Both the position numbers and the translations under genes were made by a program. Source: SAR116 cluster alpha proteobacterium HIMB100 (lineage in GTDB: Bacteria > Pseudomonadota > Alphaproteobacteria > Puniceispirillales > Puniceispirillaceae). From it: a stretch of 64,000 bases of DNA. The notes below the pieces were generated by a model that ran no database searches, was not told where the DNA came from, and worked only from the letters and a program-made list of their open reading frames with translations. Location of the stretch: the NCBI GenBank assembly GCA_000238815.2, contig AFXB01000010.1:686501-750500 (forward strand). Reading direction: 5' to 3'. Every line of letters starts with the position of its first letter. Within the stretch, counting starts at the first letter, position 1. This document shows positions 1 through 8,617 of this stretch, in pieces.

Positions 1-147
1 CAGAACTAACTCTCTCAGTTTCGTGTAAGCCATCAAACAAACTCCCGTAACCCAACGCATGTATCAACCTTTTATACCCCAATTTTTGTCTCATTAAAAT
101 GAGATATTAATTTTATCGAAGGAACGAAAAACAACTTGGAGATTAAA

Positions 148-243
148 ATGACAAAGACAATCAAATTCACAAAGCGGAACAAAGTCACAATCACTCGCAA
201 CGCAAAAGGACAGGTCGTTTCTATAACTCTTGAGCCTTGGTAG
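148..243 (+). CDS. Small basic peptide gene (31 aa), unknown function
   Basis: This is a short ORF below the usual length cut-off. It starts ATG at 148 behind a good Shine-Dalgarno (GGAG, 7 nt upstream) and encodes a Lys/Arg/Thr-rich peptide beginning MTKTIKFTKRNKVTITRN and ending LEPW. A strong intrinsic terminator follows 45 nt after the stop, so it has the layout of a free-standing small gene. I recognise no family. It could be a small DNA- or RNA-binding peptide of the island, or a chance ORF. The combination of ribosome site, ORF and terminator favours a real gene. Confidence 0.5.
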   Translation: MTKTIKFTKRNKVTITRNAKGQVVSITLEPW

Positions 244-287
244 CCTCGCACTGAACAAGGCAGAAAACTGTTCGGAAAGAAACATAT

Positions 288-316
288 AATAGGGAGCTTT
301 TCGCTCCCTATTTTTT
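288..316 (+). terminator. Rho-independent terminator
   Basis: A perfect 10-bp stem (AATAGGGAGC paired with GCTCCCTATT) with a 5-nt loop is followed directly by a T run. It lies just after the small peptide gene at 148-243. Confidence 0.85.
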
Positions 317-326
317 GACGGAATGG

Positions 327-393
327 TGCTTCTGGGAAGCTACATTCAAAGCAGTTTGTTCACAAGCTATTGAGCTGATTATTTTAGTCTGAC
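327..393 (+). repeat. Imperfect direct repeat, copy 1; relic of a protein C-terminus
   Basis: This block matches 854-922 at most positions. In one frame both copies read an A-S-G-K-x-x-S-K-Q-F-V-H-K-L-L-S tail followed by a stop, so both look like the 3' end of the same decayed gene. The motif resembles the end of serine-recombinase or other helix-turn-helix proteins, but that resemblance is only suggestive. Stops occur a few codons upstream, so no intact gene remains. Confidence 0.6.
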
Positions 394-489
394 GCCTCTG
401 AAAAAAATTGACTTTTCGTTGAGAACATTTTTAGTTTTTGAATTAAGGTTCAAGGAAATTAAAGTTTTTGGAAGAAGTGAGACAAACAA

Positions 490-777
490 ATGAATCAATG
501 GATTGCTGATATTTTCGGACGATTGCTGACTGTCCTTCATGTTATTGTATTTATTGGATTGGCGTTGTTTTGGTCAAGCTCACTTGATAACTACGATACA
601 ACGACGCCCACTTTAATCACTCTTGGTTTATTAATCATCTACGTGTTATTTGTTGGAACAATAGCAACATTTATTTCCATCCATGAAACCCTTCAGAGAA
701 TTGAGAAGTTGCAAAGAAGGGAAAGCAACAACAGCGCTCCTGATTTACCCACCGCTCTCACAAAAAAGCGGAATTAA
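490..777 (+). CDS. Small two-helix membrane protein (95 aa), unknown
   Basis: The protein has two clear hydrophobic helices (about residues 9-30 and 38-63) joined by a short acidic, Thr-rich loop. A charged tail (residues 70-95) rich in Lys, Arg, Glu and Ser suggests a cytoplasmic C-terminus. The start has only a weak GAAG-type ribosome site. It sits alone between the two copies of the decayed repeat and is probably island cargo. I recognise no family. The size and topology would fit a holin-like protein or a small inner-membrane accessory protein, but nothing specific supports either. Confidence 0.6.
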   Translation: MNQWIADIFGRLLTVLHVIVFIGLALFWSSSLDNYDTTTPTLITLGLLIIYVLFVGTIATFISIHETLQRIEKLQRRESNNSAPDLPTALTKKRN

Positions 778-853
778 AGCACTCAAAAAAATCGCTTTCT
801 TTAGATTTATTTAAAAGAGGACTGCACAAGAGCTCTATCTGGAAGGATTCATG

Positions 854-922
854 ACTGCTTCTGGTAAGCCATACTCGAAACAGTTTGTTCACAAGCTATT
901 GAGCTGATAATTTTAGTCTGAT
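854..922 (+). repeat. Imperfect direct repeat, copy 2; relic of a protein C-terminus
   Basis: This is the second copy of the 327-393 block. The open frame here is longer and includes the upstream residues E-L-Y-L-E-G-F-M-T before the shared tail. It ends at the same stop. The rest of the gap from 923 to 1194 shows nothing I can assign. Confidence 0.6.
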
Positions 923-1194
923 GACTTAGGGAAAAATTTCACTGAACAGTTGGGATTTTTTGAAAAGTTGCCATCACAAACAACTCGATAAATCTGGGTT
1001 GTATAAATATCTACAACAATTGCCAACTAGCCTCATCCTTGAAAGAGTGATAAAGTATACCACCGATCTCAACAGCTGCTAATCACGATTTCGTTGCCTT
1101 ATCATCGAAATCACTCTTAAGTTTTTCCTTTAATCCCTGTAAATGAGAGACAACAAAAAAGATTAGTCAAACAAGAAAAAAGTGGTTTCTTATT

Positions 1195-1932
1195 CTATAG
1201 ATTACACAATTTTACAGCAGCCTCTCTGGCAAGCCAAATACCACTAGAGTATGTCTCTTCAGTAAGAGTTTCCTTTACAAAACCTTTTGAACTAGCAACG
1301 AAGCGCTCTTCTGTATTTACCCGAACTTTCGGCTTTACGCGTAGTCTTTTTTTGGATGCTTGGGAAACATTCCTAATCATTAGATCAACCAATTCAACTT
1401 GGTTATCAAGATTGAATCTCGGAAACACCTCTATGATATAATTAGCATTCTCTTCCAAAATCTGTGTCAACAATAAAGCGTAGTCGTTTTCTTCTTTGTT
1501 AAGCAATTTTAATTCATTAAATTTCTTTCGAATTGCTAACTCTGTATCGACGATTGTTGTTCCGCACTCCGACAACACATATTCTAACTCGATAAAAAAT
1601 TCGTCATAAGGAATTTCATTTAATTCCGTTCTAGATACAGTTAATTGATCTTTATCCTCGCGAGAAAGACTACTGTTTGATGTGTTACCGCTTTGTGAAC
1701 TGCTTTTAATTTTTTCTGAAGCAACAGATATGCGGCTCATAGGGACATAATCAGAGAAGCTCGAAACGAATTTTTCGTTAACTAAAATCACGTGTTTTGG
1801 GACTTTTTTTAAAATCTCAGAGTTCTCAAAAGCTGTATCGCTATAAATTCTCTGATACTGTTCGCCCGCAAAACAAAAATTTGGGGCTAGCAAGAGAACA
1901 ATCAGCATCAAAATTTTATTGGTAAATGACAT
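1195..1932 (-). CDS. Exported protein of the LpoB-like operon, unknown function
   Basis: This is the last gene of a four-gene minus-strand operon. The ATG at 1932 gives a typical signal peptide (MSFTNK, then a hydrophobic stretch, then A-x-A near FCFA-GEQ). A longer reading would need a TTG start at 1953. The mature protein of about 220 aa is mixed alpha/beta with a Ser-rich patch (about residues 80-95). It lacks a lipobox and recognisable catalytic motifs. It overlaps the LpoB-like gene by 17 nt, indicating translational coupling. It probably acts in the periplasm with the three lipoproteins upstream. I do not recognise the family. Confidence 0.65.
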   Translation of the reverse strand: MSFTNKILMLIVLLLAPNFCFAGEQYQRIYSDTAFENSEILKKVPKHVILVNEKFVSSFSDYVPMSRISVASEKIKSSSQSGNTSNSSLSREDKDQLTVSRTELNEIPYDEFFIELEYVLSECGTTIVDTELAIRKKFNELKLLNKEENDYALLLTQILEENANYIIEVFPRFNLDNQVELVDLMIRNVSQASKKRLRVKPKVRVNTEERFVASSKGFVKETLTEETYSSGIWLAREAAVKLCNL

Positions 1933-2578
1933 TTTGAGCGCCCGTTTTCTCAAAAGAATAAATGTTCGACCACACCACCTCAGAGGACACGAGGTCTATA
2001 AGTTCAAAATTTATTTGATTATAGCGTGTTTGTTGGTTTGTTGAGGTATTGATTGCATCAATTGATGTGATTCTGCCCGAAAGCCTGAAGTCTGCTCCGA
2101 GTATTTTGCCATCAGCACTTTCTCCTGAAACAACATCTGCTTCCTTCAACTCGTTCTCCTGCACTACCATGGCAACATTTTGGCGTCCGACGATCCGAAA
2201 CAAACCCTTACCGTTTTTAATGAGACCAACTCTTAGGCGATCAGTAAGTAAATCTTTATTGATAATCGAAGAGCTATCATTGATGAGATAATTAGAATCG
2301 ACTATTATTTTCGGCTTTTCTTCTGAAGAAAGCTCAAGACCAGATGATATTATATCGTTCACCATCAACTCTGTCATGGTTATGACGTCAATAGCTTCAA
2401 CTCCTACCCCTTGGGGTGTAACGGACCCACCATCTGTGCTCTCTTCTGAGGATTGAACTTGATCATTCTTGATATTGTATTTCGCGCCAATCTGAGCAGG
2501 GATGTTAGTTTGACAAGCACTCAAGAGAGCTGCAGACACCATTATTTTAACGATCATTTTGGAATTTTTATGATTCAT
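1916..2578 (-). CDS. LpoB-like outer-membrane lipoprotein
   Basis: The 220-aa lipoprotein has a lipobox ending at Cys22 (LLSAC-Q); Gln at +2 favours the outer membrane. After a low-complexity linker comes the pattern of the LpoB/CsgG-like fold: an A-I-D-V-x-x-M-T-x-x-M-V helix, a ...LLTDRLRVGLIKNGKG-FRIV segment, then a D-F-R-L-S-G-R-I-T-S-I strand. LpoB in gammaproteobacteria activates the synthase PBP1b. Here the neighbours are other lipoproteins rather than a penicillin-binding protein, so a different partner is possible. The start is set by the ribosome site AGGAGC. The fold call is from motif recognition; the role in peptidoglycan synthesis is inference. Confidence 0.7.
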   Translation of the reverse strand: MNHKNSKMIVKIMVSAALLSACQTNIPAQIGAKYNIKNDQVQSSEESTDGGSVTPQGVGVEAIDVITMTELMVNDIISSGLELSSEEKPKIIVDSNYLINDSSSIINKDLLTDRLRVGLIKNGKGLFRIVGRQNVAMVVQENELKEADVVSGESADGKILGADFRLSGRITSIDAINTSTNQQTRYNQINFELIDLVSSEVVWSNIYSFEKTGAQNVIYQ

Positions 2579-2592
2579 TTATTCGCTCCTAT

Positions 2593-3153
2593 TTAATAAA
2601 AATGAACAAGCCTATCTATTAATATTTCGAGATTTTTCCTCCATGCCCCACGGCAGGCTTTTTTCAATCTCTCTGCACCTATAAAATGATCGGACATCTT
2701 TGATACAAATTCAGTTTCAATTACTTCATCAAAAATGTCTTGTATTACATATCTGGTTTTCACTGTGCACTTCATATCCAAGCCGACGGCTGGGAGTGTT
2801 TCAAACACTTCTAGCATTCTTATGGTCTTGTCAGCACCCTCTTTATATAAGTTTGCTGAACGCAAGCTTTGCACTAAGACCTGTTCCATTGTTTGAAAGT
2901 TTTTCTGAACCATTCGACCATTTTGGGTCTGCCCAAGATTTTTCCACCAAGTCCAAGGCACTACATCGACACCACCCACCTTCACTGGTTTAGTGAGCTC
3001 AACAAATCCAATTTCGCCCACTAGCTTACCTTCCGCATAAGAGTAATCTACAGTCGCAGGCGTAATAGATTTTGTAGTCAACTCCATCGTTTGACAGCCA
3101 GCTAAAACAAAGCAAGCGAATATTATTCCGATACCTCTGTGAAGATTGCTCAT
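2593..3153 (-). CDS. Lipoprotein of the LpoB-like operon
   Basis: Start ATG at 3153 follows a GGGGGG ribosome site and overlaps the stop of the upstream gene as ATGA, so the two are translationally coupled. The lipobox is VLAGC-Q. The mature part has a helical region around residues 75-105 and one Cys pair further on (KCTVK, KACRG). Longer upstream readings are not needed. It resembles small lipoproteins that I recall next to LpoB- and COG3014-type genes in other proteobacteria; that recollection could not be checked. It probably forms an envelope complex with its operon partners. Confidence 0.6.
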   Translation of the reverse strand: MSNLHRGIGIIFACFVLAGCQTMELTTKSITPATVDYSYAEGKLVGEIGFVELTKPVKVGGVDVVPWTWWKNLGQTQNGRMVQKNFQTMEQVLVQSLRSANLYKEGADKTIRMLEVFETLPAVGLDMKCTVKTRYVIQDIFDEVIETEFVSKMSDHFIGAERLKKACRGAWRKNLEILIDRLVHFY

Positions 3154-4400
3154 TTGTATACCCCCCAATTTGGTGCGTCTGTCGGCACAGACCAAGTCGG
3201 CACGTCTCTTCCCCAACTAATTTGACATCGATCATTCTCAAAAATTTTGGTCAGTTGCAGAATGTTTTGACTCGAATCATACACAACTGAATGACTGTTG
3301 TTTGAAGCACCAAGAAATACTTTATTTGGAAGGTTATCCCAATATCTTGTGTCAGCTTTTGTTGCTGTGCTAGATGCAGCAACATCGGACACTACTGCAG
3401 CTGCTATTGCGACCCCAGCTATCGCAGCAGCAGCGACAGCAGCATCATCTTCGCCCTGAAGAGCCAAATCTGCGGCAGCAATGGCTGTCACTTGAGCAGT
3501 TCCCAACATAGCATTCGACATACTTTCTGCCCCTTTGCGAAATTTAACTTTTCCGTCAACTACCGCATCGACAATCCGTCCGCCTCTTGTCTTTGCCTGA
3601 TATAAAACGTCACCGCCCAATAGCAGTTCTTCTTTTCCATCAATATTGAAACTATACGATTCAGTGTTATCACTTATGTTTCTGTAAACAAGTATATTAG
3701 AATACCGCCCAGCGGTCTCTTTCTGAGGTGCCTTACCTGTCTCCACTATTGTAAAATACTGTTTTTCATCACTGTCTAAGACTAGGCTTGAAAGGGCTAC
3801 TGGTAGTGAGGACGCTTTCTCACTCGCGTCAAGTTTTCTACCCTCACAAATTAAAGCCCAAGCCTCCAGCGTTGGCATTAGAAAAAAGTCTGCTCGATAT
3901 TTTTCATTTTCTGCAAAACTATCTTGTAACAAGGCATTTTTGAAAGCAGCCCTAGCGTTATCAAGCAAACCATCGCCTATCTCTGATAAACCGAGGTAAT
4001 AAAAAAGCATGGAACGCTCATAGGCGTCTCCTTTGAAATCTTTAATCGAATCGCTAGTGAAGGTCTCCTGCGCTTTTTTAGACCAAACATCATCATTATA
4101 AAAATTATTAACAATTTGAGCGGAAGCTGTGAGATTTTTTTTCGCGTCCTCGAACTCGCCAAGCTGAAATTGAACCAGAGCCAGTCTATTAGAGGTAAGA
4201 ACGAAATTCCGTTGGCCTCCAGCTTCCACAGAGTTAGCAAGTCTTCTCAGATGAGGGTTGGAATTACTGACACTAGAATTGACTTCCAACGTTGAACTCA
4301 CAGGCTTGTTTTGCGAGGCTCCGATTGTAAGCCGATCATCCGTTACGCAACCACTTAGCGAAACAATCACTACTCCAAATATAAGATTGGGTCTAAACAT
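3150..4400 (-). CDS. TPR-type lipoprotein, COG3014-like, first gene of the envelope operon
   Basis: ATG at 4400 is preceded by GGAGTGG and gives a short signal peptide with lipobox LSGC-V. Residues of about 50-190 are helical with TPR-like spacing (LALVQFQLGEFEDAKKNL, YYLGLSEIGDGLLDNARAAF). A long Ala-rich hydrophobic segment follows (about 305-350), then a short C-terminal beta region. This architecture and the LpoB-like neighbour resemble the COG3014 family, which co-occurs with LpoB-type lipoproteins. That link is from memory. It is the promoter-proximal gene of a four-gene operon running down to 1195 with overlaps or short gaps. It probably scaffolds an outer-membrane complex. Confidence 0.6.
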   Translation of the reverse strand: MFRPNLIFGVVIVSLSGCVTDDRLTIGASQNKPVSSTLEVNSSVSNSNPHLRRLANSVEAGGQRNFVLTSNRLALVQFQLGEFEDAKKNLTASAQIVNNFYNDDVWSKKAQETFTSDSIKDFKGDAYERSMLFYYLGLSEIGDGLLDNARAAFKNALLQDSFAENEKYRADFFLMPTLEAWALICEGRKLDASEKASSLPVALSSLVLDSDEKQYFTIVETGKAPQKETAGRYSNILVYRNISDNTESYSFNIDGKEELLLGGDVLYQAKTRGGRIVDAVVDGKVKFRKGAESMSNAMLGTAQVTAIAAADLALQGEDDAAVAAAAIAGVAIAAAVVSDVAASSTATKADTRYWDNLPNKVFLGASNNSHSVVYDSSQNILQLTKIFENDRCQISWGRDVPTWSVPTDAPNWGVYK

Positions 4401-4507
4401 CAACCACTCCAGACTAAATTTATCGGATATGCTCAAGCCTATCAAAAAAACTTCAGTGAGTAAAAAGCATTAGAACCCTCTGCTATTTCTTTGCTGCATT
4501 CATTAAT

Positions 4508-5845
4508 TCATTTTTGTTTATCAAACCCTGTGTAGTCGCTCTTAGTCAACTCCATGATGTAGTCTGCACTTTGAGTGTGGTCATAAGCTCTGGTGAGAGT
4601 TTCAATCGATACACCAGCATTTTTAGAAATCGCATTCAGCGACACGTTTCTTCTCAAAGCCTGTGAAATTGCCAGGTGTCTAATGCTGTAGATTGTGCGT
4701 TGTTTTCCGTCTGCATCTGTAGACAGCCCAAGCTTCTCCAATACACGTTTGAAAGCAACATTAGTCGTCTCAATCTCTTCATGAGCATGACCAGATTGAT
4801 TTGTGCTCTCTGGATGTCTGAACACCAAATCTGTTGGATTTGTTGAATGATTGTATTCCTGACAAATACGTTTCCAATCAGCAAACATCTTTGCGGCATA
4901 GGGCTGACACACAACTTGTCGTTTTCCAGTTTTGCCATCAACTGTCAGGATTAGGCGTTGAACTCTCTCGCCTGTCTTTGGGTCTTTAACTTTCCTGTCA
5001 TCGATATTTCCCCACTTGAGAGACTTAAGCTCTCCAACTCGACACATTGCCATGAAAAGAAGCTGCCAGAAATACTGATTGCTTTGCCTATAGAAGCGAT
5101 ACATGGGAGCAAAGTTTGTCTTTGCCATGTGTGGTGGCAAATCATCAACATAATGATTTGTGAGGTAATTGGTGATTTTGTTCCACTCGCTCCAAGTGAA
5201 ATCAGGTCTTCTGTTCTGCTTTACTGAATGCTTGAGGCTTTTGATTTTAGGACGTTGAGCTGGAAGCATGAGTTCAGACTTTTCAGCGAACTCATAAACC
5301 AGCCTTATCATCTGCAATTCGATATTGATTGTGCCATTAGATACAGGACGGTCTGAATGAAATTCTGGCAATTTAGACCTGTTGTGCCAGCCTCTCTGGC
5401 GTTGCCCTTTTGCTTTTCTCCAGACAATCCAGTTCTCAATATCCAGCGAATTAATCTCTGCAAAATCTTTGTCCATTTCCTCAAAATAAGGAATGACTGC
5501 ACGAGTGTTCACTGCCTTAAATCGATGGAAACGAACTTTATCCAGCAAGCCCGCTTTAAACCTGTTCTCGTAATAAGTTGCCGCTTGCTTATAGACTTGC
5601 TTGTAAGACACAGCAGAAATGCTGATGCCCATCGTCGCTCGTTCTTTGAGTTTCTGATATTGGGTCTCAGCAAACATCAACGCTGATGAATATTCTCTCT
5701 GATTTGTTGATTTATCTCGAATGCGAGGATTTGGGGGGATTTTGATTTCGTAATACCAAAAATCAAGTTCCTTGCCCGATTTATGAATTGCTCTGTAAAG
5801 CCTCAACTCACCATTGTGGTGTTCTGTAAAAGAATGCCTCTGCAT
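4508..5845 (-). CDS. Tyrosine-type site-specific recombinase (integrase)
   Basis: The 445-aa protein has an N-terminal arm-binding region, a SAM-like core-binding domain (about 90-200) and a C-terminal catalytic domain. Visible catalytic boxes are the Arg in MCRVGELKSLKW, a Lys in VDGKTGKRQ, the Arg-His of YSIRHLA and the nucleophilic Tyr in TLTRAYDHT. The usual first His of HxxR is Tyr here, and NAG replaces LGH before the Tyr; both occur in some phage integrases. The gene reads away from four TTACCCCA-type repeats and the xthA fragment, the normal int-arm-core order. It probably inserted the island into xthA. It looks intact. Confidence 0.9.
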   Translation of the reverse strand: MQRHSFTEHHNGELRLYRAIHKSGKELDFWYYEIKIPPNPRIRDKSTNQREYSSALMFAETQYQKLKERATMGISISAVSYKQVYKQAATYYENRFKAGLLDKVRFHRFKAVNTRAVIPYFEEMDKDFAEINSLDIENWIVWRKAKGQRQRGWHNRSKLPEFHSDRPVSNGTINIELQMIRLVYEFAEKSELMLPAQRPKIKSLKHSVKQNRRPDFTWSEWNKITNYLTNHYVDDLPPHMAKTNFAPMYRFYRQSNQYFWQLLFMAMCRVGELKSLKWGNIDDRKVKDPKTGERVQRLILTVDGKTGKRQVVCQPYAAKMFADWKRICQEYNHSTNPTDLVFRHPESTNQSGHAHEEIETTNVAFKRVLEKLGLSTDADGKQRTIYSIRHLAISQALRRNVSLNAISKNAGVSIETLTRAYDHTQSADYIMELTKSDYTGFDKQK

Positions 5846-5853
5846 AACAGAAA

Positions 5854-5915
5854 CTTACCCCACATTTACCCCAACAGACAAGTCAAAACAGGGATTAACC
5901 CCATATTTACCCCAA
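5854..5915. repeat. Probable integrase arm-binding repeats
   Basis: Four copies of a TTACCCCA-like octamer lie in two pairs (5854-5873 and 5895-5915), immediately upstream of the integrase start and 54 nt or more from the xthA core. Position and spacing are those of arm-type sites. Function is inferred from position. The remaining gap up to the xthA fragment has no other feature. Confidence 0.55.
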
Positions 5916-5949
5916 ATTAAAAACTCGTGTATTGATTAATAACAATAAG

Positions 5950-6069
5950 TTAGGTGACTGTTTCTGCCTCCTGCAGGCATAGAACGTCAGGCTGATGCTC
6001 TTTCAGAAACTTTTTAACTAACTGAATTCGCAGTCTAACTGAGTTAATGTTCCATGTTGCGATTTTCAT
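5950..6069 (-). pseudogene. xthA: Displaced 5' fragment of exonuclease III (copy A)
   Basis: Reading from ATG at 6069, the first 34 codons match the start of ExoIII ([14 protein letters not shown] ... DVLCLQE), including the catalytic-site residues Asn7 and Glu34. The frame then runs out after five unrelated residues. 23 of these 34 residues are identical to the second fragment at 9443-9553, and both similarities stop at the same base (TCCTGCAG, 5969 here). This is a host 5' end left behind when the integrase-bearing element inserted. The sequence from 6070 to 6370 shows no gene or convincing signal. Confidence 0.85.
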
Positions 6070-6370
6070 GTTTTTTGCTTTGTCCCAAATTTTTCCCAAT
6101 TAAACGACTGATTTAGCTCCCCCAAGCTGCTCAGAATACTTTTCTTGAGGTCGAACTGCGCAGCATGTTCCAAACACTATAAAGGAAAGAGAACTACATT
6201 AGAAATCAAGATCGTGAATTTTAATGGCACAATTTTTGCTCCAAAACACCTTAAATTTGCATATCTCCTCGTAGCGCACACATCAAAACGTGCTGGTTCC
6301 GAACTTTAACAGTTCAACATTTGAGATGTTCGCAAAAGCAAAACAGAAACAAAGAAGCCCTTAATTTTCG

Positions 6371-8554
6371 ATGAAGCCAATTTTGAAAAAAAATGCTAGA
6401 GGACTTCAACAAAAAAGCGCTCCAGCTTATGAACTCATTCGCCTTGCTGAGCTCAATAAAACGGGGCGCTTAACTGAATTATTTTCTAGCACCTTAGAAG
6501 TTCTCAAGAGGTATCCATCTTGTTTTGAAACTTGGAATTTTCTAGGGGATGTAAGTTTAACTTTAGGAAACTCCACTGACGCTCTCTCAGCTTTTAAAAC
6601 TGCCCTGAAATTGAATCCAAGCGATGCAAGGGTCAATAAAAACCTAGCAATAACTGAGTATATGCTGGGTAATAATGAAAAGGCTTTAAACTTCTTTAAA
6701 ATAGCTTCATCTTTATCGCCAAAAGATCCAGATAATCATTTCAATATTGGAAACATATTGAGAGATTTAGGAGACATAAACGGTGCGATCAGCGCTTACA
6801 AACATTGCATAGCTTTAAACCCAAAAGACTCGGAAGCATATAACAACCTAGGCACGGCGCTTTTATCTGATGGGGAAATAAATAAAGCAATAATAGCTTA
6901 TGAAAAAGCCATCCAGTTAGTGCCCAGTGACCCCAATGCGCATAATAACCTCGGCCTTTGCTTTCACTATCAGAAAAGGTTCAAAGAAGCGGAAGAAAAG
7001 TACAATGAGGCCCTAAGACTAAATCCAAAGAGCATTAATTCACTCTTCAATCTAGGAAATGTTTATTTGGAGAAGAAAAATTTTTTGAGAGCTATTCAAT
7101 ATTTTGGGCAGACAATCCAGATTGACCCAAATGCACACAATGCGTTTAATAATTTAGGGCTTTGCTTGGCACAAATTGGCGATAATACAAAAGCAATTCA
7201 AGCATACAAAAACTCTATCTCAATTAATCCGAATAATTCTAATGTTCACTTTAATTTAGGTAATGCCTATCGAGATGTAAACAGAAATGAAAAAGCGATT
7301 GAGTCATATAAAAATGGACTTGCCATCGACCCTTTAAATGCCGTTTACCTAAACGACCTTGGAATACTTCTTGCTGAAAATGATAGAGTTGATGAAGCTC
7401 TTTCTGCTTATCAAGCGTCACTAGATATTACAGGAGGAGACGCCAGAACTTTTCTGAACATTGGTAACTTGTATAAAAACAATAACGAAATTGAAAATGC
7501 CATTTCTGCTTATAACAAAGCCCTAAAATTGAAAATGGATTATGCGGATGTCTACAAACAACTTAGCTCGCTTATAAAATACGAAAGAGGTCACCCACAC
7601 ATAGAAGTAATTAGTAAATTATTGACGAACAACAACTCCGAAGATATCGAAAAATGCAGGCTACATTTCGCCTTCGCAAAAATTAACGAGGATCTGAACG
7701 AGCTCAAAATAGCATTCCAGCATTATGTTGAAGGTGGCAGGATAAAAAAAGCTCTCTTATCTTACGATATTTCACAGGATAAAACCAATTTCGAGCTGAT
7801 AAAATCGAATCATACAAAAATCAAATCCATTAAGTTGTCAGTAAAAAACTCCACGTCGAAATCGAAGCCAATATTCATCATTGGAATGCCTCGTTCTGGT
7901 ACAAGTTTAACAGAACAAATTATCACTTCCCACTCTCAAGTCTTTGGCGCTGGAGAACTTCCAATCGTAAATAATTTATTCAGCTCTATGAGTTTGGGTA
8001 TCAGTGAAATGACATGTGAAAAGTTATTGGAATTACGCGCAAAATATCTGAATGAAATGGCAGCGATAACAGGAAAAAATAAGTTTTTTACTGATAAAAT
8101 GCCGCAAAATTTTATGCACTTAGGTGTTATAATAGAGCTACTTCCTGAAGCAAAAATTGTCCACGTTCACCGGAACCCAAAGGCTACTTGTTGGTCTAAC
8201 TTCAAACATCTTTTTACGTCAAACTCAATGGGATACAGCTATGATCTGGAAGATGTTGTTCAATACTACCAATACTACAAGGACTTGATGAAATATTGGG
8301 AACAGACTTACCCCAATAAAATCTATCACTTAGATTATGAGCAGTTGACCTCGAACCCTCATTTAGAAACCAAAAAATTGATTCAGCATCTGAGACTTAA
8401 TTGGGAAGATGCATGTCTGCATCCTCATGAAAATTCAAGGCAGGTAAAAACTGCCTCTCAACATCAGGTGAAAAAGAAAATTTATAAAAATAGTTCGTCG
8501 GACTGGGAAAAATTTGAAAGCTACCTCCATAAAAAATTTAATTTTTTAACCTGA
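6371..8554 (+). CDS. TPR protein with C-terminal sulfotransferase domain
   Basis: Residues of about 40-400 hold roughly ten TPR units of the O-GlcNAc-transferase type (repeated LGN.. and A..AY..AI.L.P patterns). The C-terminal third is a PAPS-dependent sulfotransferase domain with the 5'-phosphosulfate loop PRSGTS near residue 506 and the 3'-phosphate-binding segment VHVHRNPKATCWSNF. The family is common in marine alphaproteobacteria and is usually thought to sulfate proteins or glycans; the acceptor is unknown. No clear ribosome site precedes the ATG. It lies inside the region flanked by the two xthA fragments and converges on a broken APS-kinase-like gene, so a sulfation theme is plausible. 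The gene is AT-rich. Confidence 0.85.
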   Translation: MKPILKKNARGLQQKSAPAYELIRLAELNKTGRLTELFSSTLEVLKRYPSCFETWNFLGDVSLTLGNSTDALSAFKTALKLNPSDARVNKNLAITEYMLGNNEKALNFFKIASSLSPKDPDNHFNIGNILRDLGDINGAISAYKHCIALNPKDSEAYNNLGTALLSDGEINKAIIAYEKAIQLVPSDPNAHNNLGLCFHYQKRFKEAEEKYNEALRLNPKSINSLFNLGNVYLEKKNFLRAIQYFGQTIQIDPNAHNAFNNLGLCLAQIGDNTKAIQAYKNSISINPNNSNVHFNLGNAYRDVNRNEKAIESYKNGLAIDPLNAVYLNDLGILLAENDRVDEALSAYQASLDITGGDARTFLNIGNLYKNNNEIENAISAYNKALKLKMDYADVYKQLSSLIKYERGHPHIEVISKLLTNNNSEDIEKCRLHFAFAKINEDLNELKIAFQHYVEGGRIKKALLSYDISQDKTNFELIKSNHTKIKSIKLSVKNSTSKSKPIFIIGMPRSGTSLTEQIITSHSQVFGAGELPIVNNLFSSMSLGISEMTCEKLLELRAKYLNEMAAITGKNKFFTDKMPQNFMHLGVIIELLPEAKIVHVHRNPKATCWSNFKHLFTSNSMGYSYDLEDVVQYYQYYKDLMKYWEQTYPNKIYHLDYEQLTSNPHLETKKLIQHLRLNWEDACLHPHENSRQVKTASQHQVKKKIYKNSSSDWEKFESYLHKKFNFLT

Positions 8555-8617
8555 AGGTACAGTAAAACGGACTTTTTACATTTCTCACAGATACTTTTCT
8601 GTCAACTGCCTTAAGAA

